Shown one piece after another: positions 1-7,401 of a DNA stretch of 9,858 bases. The notes under the pieces are model-generated. The model was not told the origin of the DNA, searched no databases, and worked only from the letters and a program-made list of their open reading frames with translations. Position 1 is the first letter of the stretch. Every line of letters begins with the position of its first letter. The DNA comes from Clostridiales bacterium (GTDB lineage Bacteria; Bacillota; Clostridia; Lachnospirales; WQUN01), in NCBI GenBank assembly GCA_031289625.1, contig JAITPB010000058.1, positions 1-9,858 of the forward strand, in the 5' to 3' direction. The position numbers and the translations under genes are program-made.

Positions 1-721
1 AGAAGCGGCGGACATGATTTTGATGGACGATAATTTCGCCAGCATTGTGCGCGCCGTGGAAGAAGGCAGAACCATCTATAATAATATCCGAAAAGTCGTG
101 TGCTACTTGCTTTCCTGCAACATCGGGGAAATACTGGTTATTTTTTTCCCCATGCTCTTGGGAATGCCTGTGCCGCTGACGCCGATTCATCTGCTGGCGA
201 TCAATTTGATTACAGACGCCTTTCCCGCTTTCGCGCTGGGCATGGAGGAAAAGGAAAAGGGGATCATGGACGCGCCCCCGCGCGATCCCAAAACGCCGAT
301 CATCGATAAAAAAATGCGCGTCGCCGTGGCCATCCAAAGCCTTTCGCTGGCCTTGGGCGTGTTGGGCGCTTTCGTGTTCAGTCTGCTGCGATTTCGGGAT
401 GAACAAACCGCTAAAACCGTTTGCTTTTTTACGCTGGTGGTGGGCGAGCTGCTGCGCGCGTATACCGCCCGCTCGGAAACCACCTCTATTTTTGCCATGA
501 AAAAATTCTCCAACAAATATTTGAATCAATGTGTGATCGCGTCCATTGTGTTTTTGCTGTGCAGCGTTTACCTGCCCTACCTGAATACGGTATTCGGCAA
601 CGCGCCGCTGCATCCGTTCGCGCTGCTGTGCGCGGTCGTCTTTGCCTTCATCCCGATGCTGGGCGGCGAAATATCAAAAATTTTGATCAAAACAGAGAAG
701 CGGAAAGGGGTTTCAGTATGA
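1..721 (+). CDS. Cation-translocating P-type ATPase, Ca2+-type (IIA), C-terminal part
   Basis: This is the 3' end of a P-type ATPase that pumps cations, most likely Ca2+ out of the cytoplasm. The reading frame is open from base 2, so the phosphorylation and nucleotide-binding domains lie upstream of the window. About 239 residues remain: the EAADMIL segment that ends the P domain, then the C-terminal membrane helices. In the fragment numbering the SERCA-type site ligands are all present with the right spacing: N40 and E43 in CNIGE (M5), N68, T71 and D72 in NLITD (M6), and E149 in the M8 helix. These match SERCA N768, E771, N796, T799, D800 and E908, which favours Ca2+ over H+ or heavy metals. 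The TGA stop overlaps the next gene's ATG (ATGA), so the two genes are probably translationally coupled. Family assignment is firm; the ion is inferred from the ligands. Confidence 0.93.
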   Translation, partial: EAADMILMDDNFASIVRAVEEGRTIYNNIRKVVCYLLSCNIGEILVIFFPMLLGMPVPLTPIHLLAINLITDAFPAFALGMEEKEKGIMDAPPRDPKTPIIDKKMRVAVAIQSLSLALGVLGAFVFSLLRFRDEQTAKTVCFFTLVVGELLRAYTARSETTSIFAMKKFSNKYLNQCVIASIVFLLCSVYLPYLNTVFGNAPLHPFALLCAVVFAFIPMLGGEISKILIKTEKRKGVSV

Positions 722-2130
722 TCCAGTTTGGCACGGGCGGCTGGCGGGCCATCATCGGTGAAGATTTTACCAAGGCGAACGTGCGGCTGATTACGGCGGC
801 GATCGCCCAAAAAATGCGGGACAGCGATACGGCGGAAAACGGCTTCGTGATAGGGTACGATCGCCGTTTTCTTTCGGAATTGGCGGCGCAATGGGCTGCC
901 GAAGTGATGATTGGCATGGGCGTCCACTGCCGGGTCATCCGTTTTGAAGCGCCGACGCCGCTGATCATGTTTACGGTCAAGTTTTACCGGCTTTATTATG
1001 GCATGGCGATCACCGCCAGTCACAATCCCGCGCTTTACAACGGCGTCAAACTTTTTATGAAAGAGGGCCGGGACGCGGATGAGGCGCTGAGCCGCGAGAT
1101 TGAGCGGTACGCCGCCGAAACGGACGAAGCGGCCATACCCTCCATTGCCTACCAGGAAGGCGTCCGAAAAGGGCTGATCGAAGAGATCAACCCCATGAAC
1201 GAGTATGTAGACAGCATTCTCCGCGCCCTTAACATGGCCGCCATCCGAAGCCGGAATCTCAAAATCGTGATCGACCCCATGTTCGGCGTTTCCAAGACGG
1301 CGCTGATGACGGTGCTGATGACGGCGCGCTGCACGGTGGATGTGATCAACGAACGGCATGACGCGCTGTTCGGCGGGCGTCTGCCCGCGCCGAACAGCAA
1401 AACGCTGTCCGGGCTGATCAGCTATGTGGAAGAACATCATTGCGACATCGGCATCGCCACAGACGGCGACGCCGATCGCCTGGGCGTCATCGACGACCAG
1501 TGCGAATTTCTGCATCCCAATAAAATATTGGTGATTCTCTATTATTACCTGCTCAAAATGAAAGGCTGGCACGGCGCGGCTGTCCGGAACATCGCGACGA
1601 CGCACTTGCTGGACGCCATCGCGGCGCATTTCGGCGAAGCCTGTTATGAGACGCCCGTGGGCTTCAAACACATTTCCGCGAAAATGATCGAGAGCAACGC
1701 CGTCATCGGGGGGGAATCCTCCGGCGGCTTGACGGTGCGCGGCCATATACAAGGCAAGGACGGCATTTTCGCGGCGGCTCTGCTGGTCGAAATGATCGCC
1801 GTCACAGGCCGCAAGCTTTCCGAAATTTACCGGGAGATTATCGGGCAGTTCGGTTCATATGAGATGGACGAAAGCGATTTTTCGTTTACGGAAGAGCGGA
1901 AAAAAGAAATCCTGAAAATACTCATTCAGGACAAACGCCTGCCCGATTTTTCCCTTGAGGCCGAAAGAGTCTCTTATCTGGACGGCTGCAAAGTATATTT
2001 TAAAAATGGCGGCTGGGTGATTGCGCGCTTTTCCGGCACGGAGCCGTTGATGCGGATCTTCTGTGAAATGCCGGACATGCGGCAGGCGATTGAAATCCGG
2101 GAAACACTGCGAAAATTTTTAGGGCTGTAA
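718..2130 (+). CDS. Phosphoglucomutase/phosphomannomutase family protein (alpha-D-phosphohexomutase)
   Basis: A cytoplasmic enzyme of 470 residues that moves phosphate between C1 and C6 of a hexose phosphate through a phosphoserine intermediate. All four signature loops are present: the catalytic serine S101 in TASHNP, the Mg2+ loop DGDADR at 249-254, the sugar loop GGESSGG with E333-S334-S335, and the phosphate-binding loop SGTEP at 439-443. The N-terminus FGTGGWRAIIGEDF is typical of the family and fixes the start. The ATG overlaps the upstream ATPase stop and is preceded by a GGAAAGGGG-like ribosome binding site. The length is normal for the superfamily. The sugar loop does not let me choose between glucose, mannose and glucosamine phosphates, so no gene symbol is given; glmM is less likely. 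It lies 3 bases ahead of a sensor kinase and upstream of a sugar importer, which suits a role in hexose phosphate handling (inference). Confidence 0.93.
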   Translation: MIQFGTGGWRAIIGEDFTKANVRLITAAIAQKMRDSDTAENGFVIGYDRRFLSELAAQWAAEVMIGMGVHCRVIRFEAPTPLIMFTVKFYRLYYGMAITASHNPALYNGVKLFMKEGRDADEALSREIERYAAETDEAAIPSIAYQEGVRKGLIEEINPMNEYVDSILRALNMAAIRSRNLKIVIDPMFGVSKTALMTVLMTARCTVDVINERHDALFGGRLPAPNSKTLSGLISYVEEHHCDIGIATDGDADRLGVIDDQCEFLHPNKILVILYYYLLKMKGWHGAAVRNIATTHLLDAIAAHFGEACYETPVGFKHISAKMIESNAVIGGESSGGLTVRGHIQGKDGIFAAALLVEMIAVTGRKLSEIYREIIGQFGSYEMDESDFSFTEERKKEILKILIQDKRLPDFSLEAERVSYLDGCKVYFKNGGWVIARFSGTEPLMRIFCEMPDMRQAIEIRETLRKFLGL

Positions 2131-2133
2131 ACG

Positions 2134-4014
2134 ATGTTTCTTCCAAAACGCGGCAGGCTGTTCTCTCTGAAAAGCCGTCTCATCCGCGTCGTCCTCATCT
2201 GCTGGATTCTGCCTTTGCTGCTGATCACGCTGATCACGGGATTTGTCGTCGTGCGTTCCATTGACCGGCAAACGACGGAAACGGTCCGCGCCGCGGCGAT
2301 GGCGGCGGCGGAATTGTGCGTGCATAAAATTGACGCCGCCGTGGAAGCCTCCCGCAGGGCTTCGTATGACCGCGCGATCAAAGAAGCGTATTTGACCTAT
2401 ATCCGCACCGGCGACTATCTGCGTTTTTACAGCGAAGTGGATGATTTTTTATCGCACAATTACCGGTTTGACGATAAATGTAAATTCGCGAGCCTGTATT
2501 TCTATACATATGGGGATGAAATCAGCGAAAGCCTGCGCCAAACACAGCTGCGCACGATCAATCAGCCGCTCTTGCCCAACCCCCACGCTGAATCGGGCCA
2601 ATACGCCTACCAATTATACCGGGAACAGGATCTGAAACCCATTACCATCGCCGCGCGCGCGTTGGGCACGGCCCTCGGCTTTATGAATCGCGACGGGCGT
2701 TTTTATGTATATCGGAACCTTTATATACGCGGGCCGAACCCAACGGCGATTTTCATCATGCGGCTGAATACGTCCGGCTGGTTTGAATCGCTGCCCATCG
2801 TCCCCTGGGGCCAGAACATTACGCTGGCCGTAAACCAGGAAGTCATCGAAGTGTCTGGCGAAGCCCTGGATATTTTTGCGCTGCTGCGCGAAGGTTCTCC
2901 GCAGGAAGAAAATATGCCTGAAAACCAGACCGCCCGTGTTTTGCGTCTGCGAAACCCGGCATGGCTGTCCCGCGTGGCGCTGCTTTCCGGCAGCAATTTT
3001 TTTTCAGACGCGATTTTTCTGGCCGGCGCCCTGCAGGGCGGCGACTATGTTTTGTCCTACGCCGTACAGGTGGATCACGCTGTTTTCATGAAACAGATCA
3101 GCCAGTATCTGTACGCCGTTTACGCTATCGTGCTGTTGGTGATCCCGTTTTTACTGTATATCCTGCGGTTCTTTTCCCGTCATATTTCAGCCGCCATTCA
3201 AATCTTGACAGACGCCTCGCAAAAAATCCAAAGCGGCGATTTTGGCCTGCAAGCGCCCTCCGCCGCGCGCAGCGAGGAATTCAGCCGCTTGACGGATTCT
3301 TTCAACGCGATGTCCGCGCAGCTTAAAACGCAGATTGATAAAATCTACCGGGAGGAGGCCAATCTGCGGGACGCCAAAATCAGAGCCTTGCAATCGCAGA
3401 TCAATCCGCATTTTTTGGGCAACACATTGGAGATTATCAATTGGGAAGCCAGACTGGGCGACAATGAAAAAGTGACCCGGATGATTGAGGCGCTCTCGAC
3501 TATGATGGACGCGGCCATCGGGCGGGACGGCCGCCGCGCGATCCCTTTGTCCGAAGAATTGCGGTATGTGGAGGCGTATCTCTACATCATTGGGGAGAGG
3601 TTTGGCCAAAGGCTGACCATACAGAAAGAAATCGACGTATCTTTATTGGATTATTATGTGCCCCGTCTCATCTTACAACCGGCGGTGGAAAACGCCATTG
3701 AACACGGCGTCGCCGCCGCCCGGCGCGGAACCGTCAGCTTGCGGGCCTATCAGATCAATGCGTGCCTGGCGCTGGAAGTGGAGAACAGCGGCGCTCTGTC
3801 GGCAGAAGACACGCAAAAAATCGATAAAATATTATCCGGCGATGGGTTTTTGTCCGAAGGCCCAGCCGACAATCCCGCGCGGCTGGGCCTTCGCAACATC
3901 CGTGAGCGGCTTCAAATGATATACGGCCCTCTCAGCGGGATAAGCGTCACAGTGACCAAATCCCCATCGACTATTTTTCGTATTACTATACCGATTCACC
4001 AACTGAACAATTAA
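2134..4014 (+). CDS. YesM-like sensor histidine kinase (HPK7 / His_kinase PF06580 type)
   Basis: A membrane sensor kinase of 626 residues. TM1 lies at about 17-40 and TM2 at about 326-348, enclosing an extracytoplasmic sensor region of about 285 residues with no fold I can name. A HAMP linker follows at about 349-402. The phospho-acceptor motif QSQINPHFL carries H426. The ATPase domain has the N box LQPAVENAIEHG (N520) and a GLRNIRERL segment near the C-terminus. The D box position reads VENSG rather than DNGxG, and the usual FLYNTL after the histidine reads FLGNTL. Kinases of this family normally phosphorylate an AraC-type YesN response regulator encoded next door and control carbohydrate importers, but no regulator is present in this window. 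The gene starts 3 bases after the mutase stop, with only a weak AGGG upstream, which suggests coupled translation. The importer binding-protein gene follows after 102 bases. Confidence 0.92.
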   Translation: MFLPKRGRLFSLKSRLIRVVLICWILPLLLITLITGFVVVRSIDRQTTETVRAAAMAAAELCVHKIDAAVEASRRASYDRAIKEAYLTYIRTGDYLRFYSEVDDFLSHNYRFDDKCKFASLYFYTYGDEISESLRQTQLRTINQPLLPNPHAESGQYAYQLYREQDLKPITIAARALGTALGFMNRDGRFYVYRNLYIRGPNPTAIFIMRLNTSGWFESLPIVPWGQNITLAVNQEVIEVSGEALDIFALLREGSPQEENMPENQTARVLRLRNPAWLSRVALLSGSNFFSDAIFLAGALQGGDYVLSYAVQVDHAVFMKQISQYLYAVYAIVLLVIPFLLYILRFFSRHISAAIQILTDASQKIQSGDFGLQAPSAARSEEFSRLTDSFNAMSAQLKTQIDKIYREEANLRDAKIRALQSQINPHFLGNTLEIINWEARLGDNEKVTRMIEALSTMMDAAIGRDGRRAIPLSEELRYVEAYLYIIGERFGQRLTIQKEIDVSLLDYYVPRLILQPAVENAIEHGVAAARRGTVSLRAYQINACLALEVENSGALSAEDTQKIDKILSGDGFLSEGPADNPARLGLRNIRERLQMIYGPLSGISVTVTKSPSTIFRITIPIHQLNN

Positions 4015-4116
4015 ATACCATAAATCACAATGACAGAACTACTTCTTTTTGTCATCCTATTGTAAGATTAGGTTGCTATATTGAATCTTATCTTATCCAA
4101 TTTGGAGGGACATCGT
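4015..4116 (+). promoter_or_regulatory. Leader between kinase and binding-protein genes; possible extended -10 and dyad
   Basis: This AT-rich gap contains a TGC-TATATT element at 4074-4082 that resembles an extended -10 box (one mismatch to TATAAT), but no good -35 box lies 16-18 bases upstream. Further upstream, TGACA at 4031-4035 and TGTCA at 4050-4054 form an inverted repeat (ATGACA/TGTCAT if one base is added on each side) that could be an operator or a weak hairpin. No intrinsic terminator separates the kinase from the binding protein, so read-through from the kinase operon is also possible. The promoter call is tentative. Confidence 0.35.
4104..4109 (+). promoter_or_regulatory. Ribosome binding site (GGAGGG) deciding the binding-protein start
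   Basis: GGAGGG lies 7 bases ahead of the ATG at 4117. The frame is open back to a TTG at 4081, but that codon has no such site, and only the 4117 start puts a lysine-rich signal peptide at the N-terminus. Confidence 0.85.
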
Positions 4117-5523
4117 ATGAAAAAATTTTTAGCGGGTATGCTGTCGCTGACGTTCGCCCTAGGGCTGACGGCCGGCTGTTCGTCTGCCCCCACCGCGGAG
4201 TCCAGTTCACCGCCGCCGGCTGAATCGGAGCAAGCAACGTCCGATCAGCCGGCGGAACAATCCGCGGAACAATCCGCCGATCAGCCGCCGGACGCCGCGC
4301 AGGCCGTCACCCTGAACGTCTTCAGCACATACGCCGGCAGCGACGGCAACGCGCCAAATTATCAAGACGCGCTGGCCGCCTGGCAGCAGGGCACCGGCAA
4401 CAAGATCAACGATACATCCGCCACAGCGGATGAAACCGTGAAAGGCAGAATCCGCACAGACTTCAGCGCCGGTTCCGAGCCGGACGTCTTGTTCTACTTC
4501 ACGGGCGCGGACGCCAGTTCGTTCCTGGATAAAGTGCTGACGGTAGACGAAATCCGCGCGCAATACCCGTCTTACGCCACGAACATGAGAGAAGACACCA
4601 GCCCCAAAGCCACCGACGGCAAATGGTACGCCGTGCCAGTCAACGGCTATTGGGAAAATTTATTTGTGAACAAGAAGGTTCTGGACGCCGCGGGCGTATC
4701 TCTGCCAGACGCCGGCTACACCTGGGATCAGTTCCTGATCGATTGCCAGAAGATCAAAGACGCGGGGCTTACGCCCATCGCGGCCAGCTTTGTTGACGTT
4801 CCGCATTATTGGTGGGAATTGTCCATCTTTAACAACACCTCGCCCGCCACGCACAACACCATCCCGCAGGACATCAATGACGACGCGGCAAAGGCGTGGA
4901 TCGCCGGCATGAACGACATTAAAGCGGTCTATGACAAAGGCTTTTTCCCAGAGAACGCTCTTTCCGCGAAAGATGAAGAACTGCAGGAATTGTTCTTTAC
5001 CGATCAGGCGGCGTTTTTGCTGGATGGCTCCTGGAGAGCGAATACGATCGTCACCAGAGCTTCTGACGACGACGAAAAGATTGACGAAGCGCGGCTGGCC
5101 GAATTTACGGTCGTCAATTTCCCCGATAAGGGTCTGGGCAGAAAGTCCACCGATGTGATCGGCGGTATGTCCAGCGGATGGTACATTACGCGCAAAGCGT
5201 GGGACGATCCGGCGAAACAGGCGGCTGTCGTGGATTTTGTGACCTTTATGTCCTCCGACGAACAAGTGTCCAAGTTCGCGGGCGCCAATTCTGCCACCGC
5301 TCTGCAAAACGGCGTTACTGTGGATGAGGCGACGTTAAATTCTTTAAATAAAGAAGTCATTGCGATCATCAATGCCGCCACGGCCTTTACGCCCGCCGTA
5401 CAGGACGCGGTGAGCGGCGACGCGAGAGACGCCATGTTCCAGGCGATCCCGCAGATGCTGACGGGCAGCGTCACCGCCGATCAACTCATCGGCGATTTCA
5501 TCGCGGCTTTCACCCCCGCGTAA
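4117..5523 (+). CDS. ABC sugar transporter, extracellular solute-binding lipoprotein (family 1, UgpB-like)
   Basis: A 468-residue binding lipoprotein that captures a sugar or related solute outside the membrane and delivers it to the two permeases encoded downstream. The N-terminus MKKFLAGML is a lipoprotein signal peptide with lipobox LTAGC, so C21 is the likely lipidated residue. Residues 22-63 form a low-complexity linker rich in Ser, Pro, Glu, Gln and Ala that includes SDQPAEQSAEQSADQP. The binding domain runs from about V64 (VTLNVFSTY) to the end and shows family landmarks such as GKWYAVPVNGYWENLFVNKK, AFLLDGSW and GGMSSGWYITRKAWDDP followed by AVVDFVTFMSSDEQ. The length is usual for family 1 proteins. 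A terminator-like hairpin just after the stop probably raises its expression above that of the permeases. The ligand cannot be read from the sequence; mono- or oligosaccharides are the usual substrates. Confidence 0.93.
   Translation: MKKFLAGMLSLTFALGLTAGCSSAPTAESSSPPPAESEQATSDQPAEQSAEQSADQPPDAAQAVTLNVFSTYAGSDGNAPNYQDALAAWQQGTGNKINDTSATADETVKGRIRTDFSAGSEPDVLFYFTGADASSFLDKVLTVDEIRAQYPSYATNMREDTSPKATDGKWYAVPVNGYWENLFVNKKVLDAAGVSLPDAGYTWDQFLIDCQKIKDAGLTPIAASFVDVPHYWWELSIFNNTSPATHNTIPQDINDDAAKAWIAGMNDIKAVYDKGFFPENALSAKDEELQELFFTDQAAFLLDGSWRANTIVTRASDDDEKIDEARLAEFTVVNFPDKGLGRKSTDVIGGMSSGWYITRKAWDDPAKQAAVVDFVTFMSSDEQVSKFAGANSATALQNGVTVDEATLNSLNKEVIAIINAATAFTPAVQDAVSGDARDAMFQAIPQMLTGSVTADQLIGDFIAAFTPA
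4252..4275 (+). repeat. 12-bp perfect tandem duplication in the lipoprotein linker
   Basis: GCGGAACAATCC occurs twice in direct succession (4252-4263 and 4264-4275) and encodes AEQS-AEQS. Related sequence containing CGATCAGCCG flanks it on both sides. The unit length is a multiple of three, so copy changes would lengthen or shorten the surface linker without a frameshift. Confidence 0.8.
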
Positions 5524-5546
5524 CAATTGCATAGCACGCCTATACC

Positions 5547-5577
5547 AAAGCCGGAAGTCTGCACTTCCGGCTTTTTT
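5547..5577 (+). terminator. Intrinsic terminator/attenuator between binding protein and permeases
   Basis: A 12-bp perfect stem, AAAGCCGGAAGT (5547-5558) pairing with ACTTCCGGCTTT (5563-5574), has a CTGC loop and runs into TTTTTT (5572-5577). It lies 24 bases after the binding-protein stop and 23 bases before the first permease. Partial read-through would give many binding-protein transcripts and fewer permease transcripts, a familiar arrangement in binding-protein-dependent importers. The hairpin could also protect the 3' end of the upstream mRNA. Confidence 0.9.
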
Positions 5578-5599
5578 CAAAAATAGGGGATGATCTTGT

Positions 5600-6481
5600 A
5601 TGGAATCCATGATCTACAAAAAGAAAGGCCCTCTTTTTCTTTTTTTGGTTCCCGCGTTTGTTTTCATCATCGTCTATCTCTTTTATCCCTTTATCGTGAA
5701 CATCATCAACAGTTTCAGCGTCATTCAGGGCCTGGGCAATCTGCCTGCGGGCGTCAACGCTCCCTGGTATCAAAACTATGTACGGCTCTTTCAGGATCAG
5801 AAATTCAAAACGGCGCTGGTGAACACGCTCTGGATGCTCGCGGGCACAGTGGTGTTTCAGGTGGGCTTGGCGCTGCTGCTCTCCTTGATGGTAGACAACA
5901 TCCGCAAAGGCGCGCAATTTTACCGCACCGTGTATTTTTTTCCCATTGTTATTTCCGCCGCGGCCCTGGGGCTTTTGTTCAACATGATGTTTATGATGCA
6001 GGGCGGCATGATCAATCAGGTTTTGGCCGGCTTGGGCACGAAAGCCGTCAACTGGAAAGAAAAATTCTCTATCCAGACGATGCTGATTCCCGTCATGTGG
6101 CAGTACGTCGGGTTTTATTTCGTGATCATCGTCACGGGTTTGAACAATATCTCAGAGGATATATACGAAGCCGCCAAGATTGACGGCGCGGACGGCATCA
6201 AGCGCGTGCGTTACATTACCCTGCCCCTGCTGTTCAACGTGCTTTGCACCTGCGTCACGCTGTCTGTCACGGGCGCGCTGAAAGTGTTTGACCTGCCGTG
6301 GATCATGTTCCCCAATGGTATGCCGGTGGATTCCACCTGGCTGACGGGCACATATATGTATTACTCGACATTTAATCTGGGAGACGTGGACTACGGCTCT
6401 GCTATCGCTGTATTTATCGTGGCGCTGGGCGTGATTATTGCGCGGCTGGCGAACACGCTTCTCAAAGAAAAGGATTATTGA
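5600..6481 (+). CDS. ABC sugar transporter permease, UgpA/MalF-like (CUT1 family)
   Basis: An inner-membrane permease subunit of 293 residues. It forms the translocation path with the second permease and receives substrate from the lipoprotein encoded just upstream. The sequence shows about six hydrophobic helices (near 11-34, 73-95, 106-128, 158-179, 208-232 and 260-283). The cytoplasmic EAA loop reads EAAKIDGADGIKRVRYITLP starting at E190, with G196 conserved; this loop docks the ATPase. The start ATG at 5600 follows an AGGGGA ribosome binding site with about 9 bases of spacing; the ATG at 5609 in the same frame is less well placed. It lies behind a terminator-like hairpin, so its transcript depends on read-through or on a promoter I cannot see. 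The stop TGA shares its last base with the ribosome binding site of the next gene. Confidence 0.94.
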   Translation: MESMIYKKKGPLFLFLVPAFVFIIVYLFYPFIVNIINSFSVIQGLGNLPAGVNAPWYQNYVRLFQDQKFKTALVNTLWMLAGTVVFQVGLALLLSLMVDNIRKGAQFYRTVYFFPIVISAAALGLLFNMMFMMQGGMINQVLAGLGTKAVNWKEKFSIQTMLIPVMWQYVGFYFVIIVTGLNNISEDIYEAAKIDGADGIKRVRYITLPLLFNVLCTCVTLSVTGALKVFDLPWIMFPNGMPVDSTWLTGTYMYYSTFNLGDVDYGSAIAVFIVALGVIIARLANTLLKEKDY

Positions 6482-6488
6482 GGAGGGG
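6481..6488 (+). promoter_or_regulatory. Ribosome binding site (AGGAGGGG) deciding a GTG start
   Basis: AGGAGG begins at the last base of the preceding stop codon and lies 7 bases from the GTG at 6494. An ATG at 6489 is too close and reads ATG-GGG-TGA, a two-codon dead end in another frame, so the GTG must be used. Confidence 0.85.
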
Positions 6489-6493
6489 ATGGG

Positions 6494-7348
6494 GTGAAGG
6501 GCAAATTCTCCATCAGCCAGACGATCATGTATATATTGCTTTCCCTGTGGGCGCTGACCACCCTCTTTCCTTTTGTCTGGGTCGTCAACAACTCTTTTAA
6601 ACCGCGAAACCTTATCATCACCGACACATTCGCTCCGGCGGCGGGCGATAAATTTACCATGGCCAATTATACGCTGGCTTTCAAGCGCATCAATATTGGC
6701 GGCGCGTATCTGCGCAGCCTGATCGTGTCGGTCAGCGTCATGGCGGCGGTGGTTCTGCTGGCCGGATTGGCCGCCTATGCTTTGGCCCGCTATCAATTTA
6801 AGGGCCGGGCGCTGCTGGACTCTTTGATTGTGGCCAGCATGATGTTTCCGGTTTTCTGTACCATCATTCCCGTCTTCACTATGCAAAAAAGCTGGGGCAT
6901 CGCCAGCTCCGGCCATGCAGGGCTCAGCCTGCTCAGCACAGCGCTCCCACAGATCGCGGGGAATCTGACGTTTGCCATTATTATCCTGCGGGGCTATATC
7001 CGCGGCCTGCCGATTGACCTGGAGGAATCCGCCTATTTGGAAGGCTGCAGCGCCATACAGATCTTTTTCAAAATTATTGTGCCCATTGCGAAACCGTCAT
7101 TTGCCACGGTCGCGATATTTTCTTTTCTGTGGTCTTACAACGATTTGTTCACACAGATGTTTTTCCTCCGCAGCAAAGCGGAATTTACGATTACCCGCCT
7201 GTTAAACGAACTGACATCTATGGAGGGTACGAATTACGGCCTGATGGCGGCGGCGGTCACATTGGTCGTGATACCGGTTTTAATCGTCTATATCTTCCTG
7301 CAAAAATATATCATCAAAGGCATGACAGCCGGCGCGCTCAAAGGCTGA
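6494..7348 (+). CDS. ABC sugar transporter permease, UgpE/MalG-like (CUT1 family)
   Basis: The second membrane permease of the importer, 284 residues, starting with GTG. Six hydrophobic segments are visible, beginning at about 10-32. The EAA-type cytoplasmic loop reads EESAYLEGCSAIQIFFKIIVP with E178 and G184; the usual EAA and Asp positions are relaxed to ESA and Glu. The C-terminus QKYIIKGMTAGALKG is the typical ending of MalG-like permeases. The gene begins 12 bases after the first permease stop with a strong ribosome binding site between them, so the two subunits should be made in equal amounts. No gene for the nucleotide-binding subunit follows; a terminator closes the operon about 20 bases later. 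Together with the lipoprotein this is a CUT1 importer that presumably borrows an MsmX/UgpC-like ATPase encoded elsewhere (inference from family knowledge). Confidence 0.94.
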   Translation: MKGKFSISQTIMYILLSLWALTTLFPFVWVVNNSFKPRNLIITDTFAPAAGDKFTMANYTLAFKRINIGGAYLRSLIVSVSVMAAVVLLAGLAAYALARYQFKGRALLDSLIVASMMFPVFCTIIPVFTMQKSWGIASSGHAGLSLLSTALPQIAGNLTFAIIILRGYIRGLPIDLEESAYLEGCSAIQIFFKIIVPIAKPSFATVAIFSFLWSYNDLFTQMFFLRSKAEFTITRLLNELTSMEGTNYGLMAAAVTLVVIPVLIVYIFLQKYIIKGMTAGALKG

Positions 7349-7365
7349 GCGGCGCTCTTTTATCT

Positions 7366-7401
7366 CGGCTCACGGGGGCTTCGGTTCCGTGGGCTGTTTT
7401 T
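7366..7401 (+). terminator. Intrinsic terminator of the sugar importer operon
   Basis: A stem of about 10 bp (7366-7375 with 7387-7396, including G-U pairs) encloses a loop containing CTTCGG and is followed by TTTTT (7397-7401). It starts 17 bases after the second permease stop and closes the operon. Confidence 0.75.

Noticed and set aside
421..717. Long N-terminal extension of the phosphohexomutase frame
   Set aside because: It is an accidental open frame inside the Ca2+-ATPase gene; the family N-terminus begins at the ATG at 718, which overlaps the ATPase stop.
577..1752. Long - strand open frame of 391 codons opposite the mutase
   Set aside because: It is antisense to a gene with all catalytic motifs, has a His/Arg-rich composition typical of a shadow frame, and shows no recognisable domain.
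4049..4082. Standard -35/-10 promoter made of TTGTCA and TATATT
   Set aside because: The spacing is 22 bases, too long for a sigma-A promoter; only the extended -10 element is kept, with low confidence.
4081..4116. TTG start that would extend the binding protein by 12 residues
   Set aside because: The extension would put polar residues ahead of the lipoprotein signal peptide, and GGAGGG is placed for the ATG at 4117.
4660..5307. - strand open frame of 215 codons opposite the binding protein
   Set aside because: It is antisense to a well-supported lipoprotein gene and has no domain features or plausible ribosome binding site context.
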